Assembly (NCBI GenBank): GCA_002353295.1
Contig: DEJG01000014.1
Span: forward strand, 124,058 to 183,476
DNA: 59,419 nucleotides
DNA from: Prevotella sp. UBA2754
GTDB lineage: Bacteria; Bacteroidota; Bacteroidia; Bacteroidales; Bacteroidaceae
Direction: 5' to 3'
Below, piece by piece: positions 27,164 through 35,486 of the stretch. Position numbers and translations under genes: made by a program. Under the pieces are notes generated by a model that was given only the letters and a program-made list of their open reading frames with translations, searched no databases and had not been told where the DNA came from. The number at the start of each line of letters is the position of its first letter. Within the stretch, counting starts at the first letter, position 1.

Positions 27164-28585
27164 ATGAACAAACTACTAAACTACGTGACAGCTCTGTTGC
27201 TGTTGCCCGTGTCAATGGAGGCTCAAAACTACTCCAAGTATTACCAGAATCTGCCCGTTGAGGTGAAACAGGTAAGTCGCCCCGTAATTCCTGCCAACGA
27301 AATCAACATCAAGGATGTTGGTGGCATTGGTGATGGTATAGCGCTTAACACCGAGGCCTTTGCCAAAGGTATCAGCAAACTGAAAAAATTGGGCGGTGGC
27401 CGACTGACGGTACCTGAGGGAATATGGCTCACTGGACCTATCGCCTTCAAGGATAATATCGAGCTGCATCTTGAGAAAAATGCCATTATCCTTTTCTCGT
27501 CAGACAAGAAACTCTTTGTCAACCCTAATGCTAAGCCCGGCGGTCGTGTCTACGCAGCTATTCGTGCTTCGAAACGTAAGAACATCGCTATCACTGGCGA
27601 AGGTATCATCGACGGCAATGGCGAATATTGGCGTCCTGTTAAACGTAGCAAGGTGAGCGATGTAGAATGGAATGTGTTCAAAAAAGTAATCGGTGGTATT
27701 GAGAAATCGAACGGTACGCTCTTCTATCCTTGGGACTCCAAAAATCCAACTAATAATATTGCCGAAACCCCAGAAACTCAGGAAAAGATGCGTAACGACA
27801 TCATTCGTTTTACGGATTGTGAAAATGTGCTGATAGAGGGCGTAACAGTGCAGAACTCACCTAAGTTCCACGTTCATCCCCTAAACTGCAAGAATGTAAT
27901 TGTTGACGGAGTTACTGTTCGCTGTCCTTGGAATGCCCAGAACGGAGACGCTATTGACTTCAGCGATATTAATATCGGACTGATTGTAAACTGCGTGGTG
28001 GATGCTGGTGACGATGGACTCTGCATGAAGAGCAACAAGACAAAGCCAGACTCACCTGCTAATGGTTGTGAAGACATCGTGATTCAGGATAATAGCGTAT
28101 ATCATGCTCATGGTGGCTTCGTTTTGGGCAGTGAAACCATCAGCGGTATGCGGCGCATCGTGGTACGCCACAATCGTTTTGCTGGTACAGATACCGGCCT
28201 GCGCTTCAAAAGCGGTATGCCTCGTGGTGGAAAGACTGAACAACTCTACATCTCAGATATCGTAATGACCGACATCAAAGATGAAGCCATCGTCTTCCAG
28301 TGCGATTATGTGGACCGCCCTGCCGGTAGCGATCCTAATGCCGTTCCTACTTACACAGAAGAACAGAAGAAACTGGCTCCTGAATTCCAGGATATCCACA
28401 TCTCGAACGTAGTTTGCCACGGTACTGCTACAGGTGTTAGCGCCCATGGCGTTCTAGGTCTCAATTGCGTACATGATATTGACATACAAAACTCCACAAT
28501 TGTCTACACCAAGACCGATAAGCAAATTGACGACAAAACAGCAAAAGTCAATCTGACGAATGTAAAATTGGTGAAGATGCCATAA
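27164..28585 (+). CDS. Glycoside hydrolase family 28 (polygalacturonase-like), exported
   Basis: This 473 aa enzyme probably hydrolyses pectin-type galacturonan or rhamnogalacturonan. The N-terminus is a signal peptide (MNKLLNYVTALLLLPVSMEAQ), and the rest is a parallel beta-helix. The GH28 active-site blocks are recognisable: NGDAIDF (variant of NTDGID), AGDDGLCMKS (GDD catalytic Asp pair), HGGFVLGSE (variant of GHG) and GLRFKS (variant of RIK). The start is ATG 27164, since the upstream extension overlaps the fur-like gene. No PUL (SusC/SusD) genes are nearby, so it is an orphan enzyme. Periplasmic location is likely, as no lipobox or T9SS sorting domain is seen. Confidence 0.9.
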   Translation: MNKLLNYVTALLLLPVSMEAQNYSKYYQNLPVEVKQVSRPVIPANEINIKDVGGIGDGIALNTEAFAKGISKLKKLGGGRLTVPEGIWLTGPIAFKDNIELHLEKNAIILFSSDKKLFVNPNAKPGGRVYAAIRASKRKNIAITGEGIIDGNGEYWRPVKRSKVSDVEWNVFKKVIGGIEKSNGTLFYPWDSKNPTNNIAETPETQEKMRNDIIRFTDCENVLIEGVTVQNSPKFHVHPLNCKNVIVDGVTVRCPWNAQNGDAIDFSDINIGLIVNCVVDAGDDGLCMKSNKTKPDSPANGCEDIVIQDNSVYHAHGGFVLGSETISGMRRIVVRHNRFAGTDTGLRFKSGMPRGGKTEQLYISDIVMTDIKDEAIVFQCDYVDRPAGSDPNAVPTYTEEQKKLAPEFQDIHISNVVCHGTATGVSAHGVLGLNCVHDIDIQNSTIVYTKTDKQIDDKTAKVNLTNVKLVKMP

Positions 28586-28603
28586 AAATTAAGGAATAAA
28601 AAG

Positions 28604-28637
28604 AAGACCGCTTGACTATTGTCTTGCGGTCTTTTTT
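28604..28637. terminator. Bidirectional terminator between GH28 gene and tRNA-Val
   Basis: AAGACCGC (28604-28611) and GCGGTCTT (28626-28633) form a perfect 8-bp stem followed by TTTT on the plus strand. On the minus strand the same stem is followed by CTTTTTA, so it can also end tRNA-Val transcription. Confidence 0.85.
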
Positions 28638-28638
28638 G

Positions 28639-28713
28639 TGGGCGCTGAGGGATTCGAACCCCCGACCCTCTGCTTGTAAGGCAGATGCTCTAAACCAGCT
28701 GAGCTAAGCGCCC
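28639..28713 (-). tRNA. tRNA-Val, anticodon TAC
   Basis: The minus strand folds as a full cloverleaf: acceptor arm GGGCGCT/AGCGCCC, D-arm with GCTCAGCTGGTTTAGAGC, anticodon loop CTTACAA (anticodon TAC, valine), and T-arm with GGTTCGAATCC. The discriminator base is A and CCA is not encoded. It is 75 nt long. A promoter element lies 21 nt upstream. Confidence 0.97.
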
Positions 28714-28733
28714 TTACTTCTTGTAAGCGGATG

Positions 28734-28741
28734 CAAAGGTA
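28734..28741 (-). promoter_or_regulatory. Predicted -7 element of tRNA-Val
   Basis: The minus strand reads TACCTTTG followed by CA, 21 nt before the mature 5' end of tRNA-Val. Confidence 0.6.
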
Positions 28742-28790
28742 AGGAGTTTTTTTGAAACCACCAAACCTTTGCCCCACTTTTTCACATTTT

Positions 28791-29216
28791 TTAAAGTTTA
28801 TACAGGTCGTTAGCGGCCATCAAGTCAACTTTCTTCTCGGAAAGAATCTTTTCGCAGCTCTCCAAATCGGTAGGACGAATCACCACATGGGCTACATCGC
28901 CATTGGCAAACGAATACATATATTCGATAAAAACCCCTGCATCAGACAGCATACGAAGCACCTTAGCCAGCGAACCACTAGTATTTGGACAAATAAAACC
29001 AATCACATCTGTGATTTTCACTGCAAAATGAGCAGCCTTCAGCACTTGATAGGCCTTATCGGGATCGCTGACAATACAGCGAAGGATGCCAAAATCAGAG
29101 TTATCGGCAATACTCATAGCTGAAAGATTTACTCCAGCCGCACCCAACACGTCAGTTACCTCTGTGAGACGTCCTGACTTGTTTTCCAAGAAAATAGACA
29201 ATTGTTTTGCTAACAT
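28791..29216 (-). CDS. ACT-domain amino-acid-binding protein
   Basis: This small cytoplasmic protein of 141 aa consists of two tandem ACT domains (KQLSIFLENKSGRLTEVTDVL from residue ~4 and DVIGFICPNTSGSLAKVLRMLSDAG from ~71). ACT domains bind amino acids and regulate enzymes. In Bacteroidales this protein usually accompanies phenylacetate-CoA ligase and indolepyruvate ferredoxin oxidoreductase genes of aromatic amino acid or 2-oxoacid metabolism. Here it follows paaK by 12 nt, but no iorA/iorB genes are visible upstream. Confidence 0.88.
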   Translation of the reverse strand: MLAKQLSIFLENKSGRLTEVTDVLGAAGVNLSAMSIADNSDFGILRCIVSDPDKAYQVLKAAHFAVKITDVIGFICPNTSGSLAKVLRMLSDAGVFIEYMYSFANGDVAHVVIRPTDLESCEKILSEKKVDLMAANDLYKL

Positions 29217-29228
29217 AATATTTACGAT

Positions 29229-30527
29229 TTACAGTTTACGATTATCAATAACACGCTTAGCCTTGCCAGTAGAGCGCTCAATACCTTTCGGTTCCACTAA
29301 CTTAATCTTGAAGCCAAGACCGATAACAGAACGGAGCTCTGCCTCCAACTTCTTCTGTAAGCCTACCATCGTGGACATGTCATCCGTGAAGTATTCTTCC
29401 TTTACCTCAACTTTCAATTCACTGGTATCGGTATTATTGACACGGTCAACAGTAAGCAGGAAGTGAGGCTCATATTCTGGCAATGAGAGAATAACAGCTT
29501 CTATCTGTGAGGGGAAGACATTGACACCACGGATAATGAGCATATCATCACAACGCCCAAGAATACGATCCATACGCACCAAAGTACGCCCACAGGCACA
29601 CTTGTCATAATGGAGTGCTGTGAGATCATGCGTACGATAACGCAACAAAGGCATGCCTTCTTTAGTAAGGTGAGTAAAGGTTAGTTCACCCAATTCGCCT
29701 TCTGGCATTGGCTCACCAGTTTCTGGATTTAAAATTTCTGGATAGAAATAATCTTCGTTAAGATGAGTACCATGCTGGCATTCACACTCATATCCTACAC
29801 CAGGGCCTGCAATCTCAGATAGTCCATAGATATCGTAGGCTTTGATGCCAAGAGAATCCTCTAATTTCTGACGCATCTCTTCTGTCCAAGGTTCTGCGCC
29901 AAAAGCTCCAATCTTCAATTTAAATTCGTCACGAGGCCATTCACACTCCCTGAGTGCCTCACCCAAGAACATCGCATAGCTGGGCGTACAGCAGAGCACT
30001 GTTGCACCAAAATCGTGCATCAATGTAATTTGCTTCTGTGTATTACCACTGGACATGGGTATTACGCTAGCACCAATATTCGTAGCACCATCATGAGCAC
30101 CTAAACCGCCGGTAAACAATCCGTAACCATAGCTCACCTGAAAGATATCATTCTTAGAAGCTCCATATGCCGTAAAGGCTCGTGAGATTGACTCGGCCCA
30201 CATAGCCAGATCTTTACGTGTATGCAACACAACAACTGGTTTTCCCGTCGTACCAGATGACGCATGAATACGCACAATCTGAGACATCGGAACCGCTGCC
30301 AGTCCAAAAGGATAATTGTCACGCAGGTCAAGTTTGTTGGTGAACGGCAATTTAACGATATCATCTATCGACTTGATATCGCCAGGTTCTAAACCCATCT
30401 CTTGAAATTTTTTACGATAAAATGGCGTGTTATGATAAACATACTCAGCCATCTTCTTCAATCTAATGCTTTGGATTTCACGCAATTGTTCGCGATCCAT
30501 GCATTCCACAGTCTCATTCCAAATCAT
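29229..30527 (-). CDS. paaK: Phenylacetate-CoA ligase
   Basis: This AMP-forming adenylating enzyme activates phenylacetate (or a related aryl acetate) to its CoA ester. The phosphate-binding loop HASSGTTGKPVV lies at residues 88-99. YGLSEIAGPGVG and the hinge/C-terminal DMLIIRGVNVFPSQIE motif are present. The length of 432 aa is normal for PaaK. It is first in a two-gene unit with the ACT protein and has a TACCTTTG promoter element at 30582-30589. Physiologically it may run in the acyl-CoA-to-acid direction during amino acid fermentation; that is inference. Confidence 0.93.
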   Translation of the reverse strand: MIWNETVECMDREQLREIQSIRLKKMAEYVYHNTPFYRKKFQEMGLEPGDIKSIDDIVKLPFTNKLDLRDNYPFGLAAVPMSQIVRIHASSGTTGKPVVVLHTRKDLAMWAESISRAFTAYGASKNDIFQVSYGYGLFTGGLGAHDGATNIGASVIPMSSGNTQKQITLMHDFGATVLCCTPSYAMFLGEALRECEWPRDEFKLKIGAFGAEPWTEEMRQKLEDSLGIKAYDIYGLSEIAGPGVGYECECQHGTHLNEDYFYPEILNPETGEPMPEGELGELTFTHLTKEGMPLLRYRTHDLTALHYDKCACGRTLVRMDRILGRCDDMLIIRGVNVFPSQIEAVILSLPEYEPHFLLTVDRVNNTDTSELKVEVKEEYFTDDMSTMVGLQKKLEAELRSVIGLGFKIKLVEPKGIERSTGKAKRVIDNRKL

Positions 30528-30581
30528 TGTTTCTTTTGTTTTACTTGTTTTGTGTCTTTAGTTGTATAGTTCTGTGTGTTG

Positions 30582-30589
30582 CAAAGGTA
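30582..30589 (-). promoter_or_regulatory. Predicted -7 element of paaK
   Basis: The minus strand reads TACCTTTGCA, a consensus match, 54 nt before the paaK start. Confidence 0.6.
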
Positions 30590-30662
30590 CAAAGAATAAT
30601 TGAGAATTCAGAAATGAGAAAAGAAAAAATTTAAAGAAACTATGATTTTTACAAAGAACGCA

Positions 30663-30694
30663 AAAAACCCGAGCACTCTGATAGAGTACTCGGG
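30663..30694 (-). terminator. Terminator of the OmpA-family gene
   Basis: On the minus strand CCCGAGTACTCT and AGAGTGCTCGGG form a 12-bp stem with one T-G wobble and a tiny loop, followed by six T residues. It lies ~27 nt after the OmpA stop. Confidence 0.88.
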
Positions 30695-30721
30695 ATTATC
30701 ATAAGTTTAATAAAGTTCGAA

Positions 30722-31882
30722 TTACTTCAACTCAACAGTTGCACGACGGTTGAAGCTGATTGGAGACAGGTTGTTTACACCACCCTCTGCCTCAATCTCG
30801 ATGTTAGAGCGATCAACACCCATCTTAACGAGAGCATCAGCAACGGCCTCAGCACGCTTCTGAGAAAGCTTCTGGTTCAGATTAGCGCTACCAGTCTTGC
30901 TGTCAGCATAACCTTTAACGAGAATCTTAGCATTGTTGTTAGCCTTAGAAGCGTCAGCAATAGCCTGAACGTTCTGCAGATCCTTCTTTGAAGCGATCTT
31001 AGACTTACCAAGGTTGAAGAATACAGATACTGGAGCAGAAACGACCTTCTCTACGACCTTAATCTCACCACCCTTATTTTCTGGGCACTTGTGGTTCTTG
31101 ATGATGTTGTTCAAACGAGCGTTCTCGGCATTTGCATCAGCAAGCTGAGCATTGAGAGCATCGATCTGACCCTGAGAGAGAGCCTTGATAGCCTCTACGT
31201 CTGGAGTCTTATTCCAAGTAGCCTTGCCAAGGTTGTAAGTCAAACCAACTTCAACATTGATGGTACGATCCATGTTCTTGAAGCTGTGCTTTGAAGTACC
31301 ATGTGCAGGGAAACCATCGAAGCGTGGCTCGAACAAACCGTAGTTGATGTCAAGGTTGATAGCAACCTTCTTGCTAATACGGAACATATTCAAGATACCA
31401 GCATTCAGGTTCATTGCATAAGTGTTGTAGCTCATGTTACGGCCAACACCAGCACCTACGTAAGGAACAAAGTTCCAAACACGGTTCTCATTGTATCCAC
31501 ACAGCAAGTTGCTGAGGTTGAACAGAACCTGCTCGTTAACAACCCAATACTTGTTAGCATTGATAGACTTGTCCTCAGAGATAACTGAACGACCCCAAAT
31601 ACCAGTGAACTTGGTACGGAGACCGATACCAGGAGTAAACCACTTACCAACAGCTACAGAGAAACCGAGGTTTGTGCGATAACCCTTGAACAACTTGTCA
31701 AACTTGAAGGCCTGATTCTCCTGGCTACCCCAGAAAGAAGTACCTACAGCATTAGCCTGAACAAACCAGTTGCTCCAGAAAGAATTAGTAGAAACGCTGT
31801 ACTTCTCAGTGGGTACAGCCTCTTGTGCCATTGAGGCAACAGAAACACCGGCAAAAGCCAGCACCATTAATAACTTTTTCAT
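30722..31882 (-). CDS. OmpA-family outer-membrane protein
   Basis: This abundant type of outer-membrane protein links the outer membrane to peptidoglycan. From the ATG at 31882 (386 aa) it has a signal peptide (KKLLMVLAFAGVSVASMAQ), an N-terminal beta-barrel (to about residue 230), a short helical stretch (QIDALNAQLADANAENARLNNIIKN), and a C-terminal OmpA domain with VKGYADSKTGSANLNQKLSQKRAEAV and the closing NRRATVEL. The strong codon bias suggests high expression. A near-consensus promoter lies upstream: TTTG at 31962-31965, N19, and TACTTTTG at 31935-31942 (minus strand). Confidence 0.93.
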   Translation of the reverse strand: MKKLLMVLAFAGVSVASMAQEAVPTEKYSVSTNSFWSNWFVQANAVGTSFWGSQENQAFKFDKLFKGYRTNLGFSVAVGKWFTPGIGLRTKFTGIWGRSVISEDKSINANKYWVVNEQVLFNLSNLLCGYNENRVWNFVPYVGAGVGRNMSYNTYAMNLNAGILNMFRISKKVAINLDINYGLFEPRFDGFPAHGTSKHSFKNMDRTINVEVGLTYNLGKATWNKTPDVEAIKALSQGQIDALNAQLADANAENARLNNIIKNHKCPENKGGEIKVVEKVVSAPVSVFFNLGKSKIASKKDLQNVQAIADASKANNNAKILVKGYADSKTGSANLNQKLSQKRAEAVADALVKMGVDRSNIEIEAEGGVNNLSPISFNRRATVELK

Positions 31883-31934
31883 ACCTATACTAAATATTAA
31901 TGTAAAATGATATACACTTTTATCAATTATTGTG

Positions 31935-31965
31935 CAAAAGTAAACATTTATTTTCAATCTGCAAA
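31935..31965 (-). promoter_or_regulatory. Predicted full promoter of the OmpA-family gene
   Basis: The minus strand has TTTG (31965-31962), a 19-nt spacer and TACTTTTG (31942-31935), a good match to the two-part Bacteroidetes promoter. The leader to the start codon is about 50 nt. Confidence 0.65.
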
Positions 31966-32053
31966 CTTTTTTGGCAAAAAATCGCACTTTTTTGCCAAAA
32001 AAAATGTTTTAAGTCACATTTTATGCTAAAAAACACCCTTAAAAAAGCTAAAT

Positions 32054-33835
32054 TCATCCTAATAATTGTTCTATCTCCTTTTGAGGAAGAATACAGAGTA
32101 TTGCTTTTCCATCTGGTGTATAGTTAACGTTCGAGCAAGAGAATAGTTCATTGACCATATTCTCCATCTCATCGTTGTTAAGAATCTGTCCTTGGGGGAT
32201 GGCAGCATGTCGTGCTAAACAAAGAGCCAGGGATGAATGAATTTCCTGAAGCCCACCTCTACCTTTCTCAATAGCATCATACACCATATCCTTAACCAAT
32301 TGTACATAATCCAAACCATCGAGTCCAGCAGGAACGGCACTAATACCATAACTGTACTGTCCGAGATCATTCAATTCGAAACCCATACCATGCAACTCTG
32401 GTAATATCTTTTGCAAAATAACACCATCAGAAGGGGCAAATTGCACGACCTCAGGAAAAAGTACTCGTTGACTATTTACTGTCTGTGATTCCAGATGTGA
32501 GAGGTATTTCTCATAACGGATACGAACATCAGCCCGATACTGGTCTATAATCATCAAACCTGATTTAACGGCTGTCATGATATAGCGCCCCTTATATTGA
32601 TAATGTATAGGCGACTTCTCCTCCGGTTCAAAAAACTCGACTTCCTGAGGGGTTTGTTGGGGTAATTGTTCATAAAGCTGTTCCCACCCCTCAACGGACT
32701 TGCGTGCACGTTCTGAAGAAGGTTGTTGTTTAAACGGATTATATGAGGCATTATAGGATGGCTGTGGAGGCGTGACTTGCTCAATTGGATTGAAGAAAGG
32801 TATATCTGGGCGTCCCTCAGTATCGAAATCAATCTGTGGTATTTCACAGAACTTACCGATAGCATCCCTGACAGCAGCCATCAATATCTGCCAGATAGCT
32901 TGTTCATTTTCAAATTTAATCTCAGTCTTAGTGGGATGGATATTTACGTCGATATCAGAAGGAGCCACTTCAAAATATATAAAATAAGGCACCTGCATCC
33001 CCAATGGGACTAAACGTTCGTAGGCTTGCATCACTGCTTTATGAAAATATGCGTGTTTCATAAAACGGCCATTAACAAAGAAATAATCATGGGGCCCCTT
33101 CTTGCGTGCAGACTCTGGCTTACCCACAAAACCGGTTATTTTGCAAAGAGCAGTCTCTACATGAACATCCAACAAGTCCTGATTAAAACGTTTGCCAAAA
33201 ACATCAGCAATACGCTGTCGAAGAGAGCCGTTCTTCAAATTAAGAAGTTCCTGCCCATTACTATGCAAAGTAAAATTGATGTCTGGGTAAACCAAGACTA
33301 TCCGTTCAAAAGCCGTCAGAATATTGTTCAGTTCAGTGGCATTTGTCTTAAGGAACTTGCGGCGAGCAGGCACATTAAAAAAAAGATTCTCCACCTTGAA
33401 ATTACTACCTACAGGACAATTAACAGGCTCTTGCGTTTCAATCCTAGAGCCTGAAAGAGACAGATATGTACCCAGTTCGGCATCTGCCGTTTTAGTACGA
33501 AGCTCAACTTGAGAAACTGCCGCAATAGAAGGGAGCGCCTCACCACGAAAGCCCATGGTGGTAAGTGCGAACAAGTCGTCGGCCTTTCGAATTTTGGATG
33601 TAGCATGACGCTCAAAAGCCAAACGGGCATCAGTTTCTGACATACCCTTACCGTCATCGATGACCTGAATTGAAGTACGACCTGCATCCACTACCAAGAC
33701 TTGGATAGTATGAGCACCAGCATCAACAGCATTCTCCACCAGCTCTTTAATGACAGAAGCAGGACGCTGAATAACCTCACCAGCAGCAATCTGATTAGCA
33801 ACAGAATCTGGAAGCAATTGTATCACATCACTCAT
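32054..33835 (-). CDS. mutL: DNA mismatch repair protein MutL
   Basis: MutL couples mismatch recognition by MutS to strand processing. The N-terminal GHKL ATPase is complete: ELVENAVDAG (31-40), DDGKGM (60-65), ERHATSKI (75-82), GFRGEAL (95-101). The C-terminal dimerisation domain lies at ~400-593. The usual endonuclease motif DQHA(x)2E(x)4E reads DQYRADVRIRYE at 431-442, so the metal-ligand His is Tyr433, and the later Cys-rich motifs are also degenerate. It is last in the guaB-to-mutL run, 6 nt after the OstA-like gene. The length of 593 aa is normal. Confidence 0.95.
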   Translation of the reverse strand: MSDVIQLLPDSVANQIAAGEVIQRPASVIKELVENAVDAGAHTIQVLVVDAGRTSIQVIDDGKGMSETDARLAFERHATSKIRKADDLFALTTMGFRGEALPSIAAVSQVELRTKTADAELGTYLSLSGSRIETQEPVNCPVGSNFKVENLFFNVPARRKFLKTNATELNNILTAFERIVLVYPDINFTLHSNGQELLNLKNGSLRQRIADVFGKRFNQDLLDVHVETALCKITGFVGKPESARKKGPHDYFFVNGRFMKHAYFHKAVMQAYERLVPLGMQVPYFIYFEVAPSDIDVNIHPTKTEIKFENEQAIWQILMAAVRDAIGKFCEIPQIDFDTEGRPDIPFFNPIEQVTPPQPSYNASYNPFKQQPSSERARKSVEGWEQLYEQLPQQTPQEVEFFEPEEKSPIHYQYKGRYIMTAVKSGLMIIDQYRADVRIRYEKYLSHLESQTVNSQRVLFPEVVQFAPSDGVILQKILPELHGMGFELNDLGQYSYGISAVPAGLDGLDYVQLVKDMVYDAIEKGRGGLQEIHSSLALCLARHAAIPQGQILNNDEMENMVNELFSCSNVNYTPDGKAILCILPQKEIEQLLG

Positions 33836-33841
33836 AATAGA

Positions 33842-35473
33842 TTACCTTTCCTTCCTATTTAGTTTTTGAGTAGGAGCCTCACGTCGTTTGATCTCTTTCA
33901 ACTCCTGACCAGCTTTTTTGGGACGCCAATTAAAGATATCCGCCTTATTAAGTGGACGCACATAGTCAAACCACGCATATTGCGGCAGAAAATATTTCGA
34001 TGGTGGTATCTGAGTCATTGGATAAAGCGTGCCTACAGGCTTCTCCATCCATATCTTTTTCATTTGACGATTCTCTATAAACATCTTCATCTTTGGAGTC
34101 TCTGTATAGTTCAGACCTATAAGCGTACTGTCTGATTCATCTACAGGATAATAAACTATCAACACATTATCCACAGCATCGGTCTCATATATTTCTCCTT
34201 TATCAAAGAATGCGAACATCTCTTTAGATGACACCTGATTGAAATGTACCGTATCTGGTAATTGTTCGGTGGAGAAGGCCTGTCCAATGACATGAGCACG
34301 GTTAATGGTAGAGTCTTTCATATAAACACGTATTTCTTCTCCAAACAGTTGTTGTCTTCCGTTCCACACAATGGGATCACGATACATGGTCATACATGAG
34401 TCTAAAGAGTTGTATACTAACGAGTCACAGACTGCCTGTACATCAATACGATACGCACGTACTTTATTATATGCATGAATCTTTCGATAAACGGAATCAG
34501 TATTGATATTGAAAGTATACAACTTAAACGTGTCTGCATGCATATAAAGAGTATCCTTCTGCGAATAGTCCATAGCTACAGCATTTTTCGTAGCCATCGC
34601 ATAGCCTGTTGAATCATTATATTCACAATAGTCACCAGTCAGTGCATTTTTATTCACAGAATCTGTATATATCACATTCCAATAAGCATAACTAGTGCCC
34701 TTTTTGCCATCGTGATAGACACTATCCCCCACCATGGTGCGTCCCTCATCTTTCAACACAGAGCGCCCAAAAAGCTCTGATGTCTCAGTTTTCGTATTAT
34801 AATAGCCATCTTCACTATAGATATGACTTGAACCTGAAATAATATTGGAAGGTCCTACAATATGGGCACGAGATGTCTGGGTGTCATAATAAAGGGAATC
34901 GGTGGTCAGATAATAATTCTTATCCCGTAAGCGAACATCATAATAGAAAATAGCCATCTTGGTATCTGTATGGTATTCTCCCCAGTCACTCGTCAACGTA
35001 GAACCATTATCTACAAGTTTACCACCTTCGAAAAAGTTTCCAAAGTTGTATAGTCGATCATAGTCCAAACTATCCGTGTACAGAGTCGACTCACGATGCT
35101 TAAGAATCACATTATATCGTGCCTGTGCTATCTGCGCATTCCCATCATAATAAGCATAATCACTAAAGAGTTTAAGGGTATCTCCCTGCAACATCTTAAC
35201 ATGACCAAAAGCCTCAAAAGAATTTGATTGCTGAAAAAAATTAGCACTGTCACAATAAAGATTAGCGCCCATATGTCGAAAATGCACGTTGCCTGTCAGT
35301 ATCTGTGCATCACCATTCCGGTACTGGTCATAACGCAATTGGTCGGAATGAACAAGATAAACACGTTTATCCTCTACCTTCTTACGAGGGGTATTCTTCC
35401 GTTTAGAAGGTGTTACGGCAATGACCATGCTCAGCACCAGCAAACCAATCAATACAAACAGGATCCTCTTCAA
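33842..35473 (-). CDS. OstA/LptA-like organic solvent tolerance protein
   Basis: This exported protein of 543 aa has an N-terminal hydrophobic signal or anchor (RILFVLIGLLVLSMVIAV) followed by repeated OstA/LptA-type beta-jellyroll strands (LVHSDQLRYD, LTGNVHFRHMGANLYCDSANFF and similar units). LptA-family folds carry lipopolysaccharide across the periplasm, so a role in outer-membrane LPS transport or assembly is likely but not specific. It sits between a SurA-like isomerase and mutL, with 13-nt and 6-nt gaps. The basic C-terminal tail (KAGQELKEIKRREAPTQKLNRK) is a feature of this family in Bacteroidales. Confidence 0.85.
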   Translation of the reverse strand: MKRILFVLIGLLVLSMVIAVTPSKRKNTPRKKVEDKRVYLVHSDQLRYDQYRNGDAQILTGNVHFRHMGANLYCDSANFFQQSNSFEAFGHVKMLQGDTLKLFSDYAYYDGNAQIAQARYNVILKHRESTLYTDSLDYDRLYNFGNFFEGGKLVDNGSTLTSDWGEYHTDTKMAIFYYDVRLRDKNYYLTTDSLYYDTQTSRAHIVGPSNIISGSSHIYSEDGYYNTKTETSELFGRSVLKDEGRTMVGDSVYHDGKKGTSYAYWNVIYTDSVNKNALTGDYCEYNDSTGYAMATKNAVAMDYSQKDTLYMHADTFKLYTFNINTDSVYRKIHAYNKVRAYRIDVQAVCDSLVYNSLDSCMTMYRDPIVWNGRQQLFGEEIRVYMKDSTINRAHVIGQAFSTEQLPDTVHFNQVSSKEMFAFFDKGEIYETDAVDNVLIVYYPVDESDSTLIGLNYTETPKMKMFIENRQMKKIWMEKPVGTLYPMTQIPPSKYFLPQYAWFDYVRPLNKADIFNWRPKKAGQELKEIKRREAPTQKLNRKER

Positions 35474-35486
35474 CTCTTAACTCTAA

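Noticed and set aside
28639..28713. tRNA-Val considered as a phage or island attachment site
   Set aside because: No integrase, direct repeat of the tRNA 3' end or mobile genes nearby.
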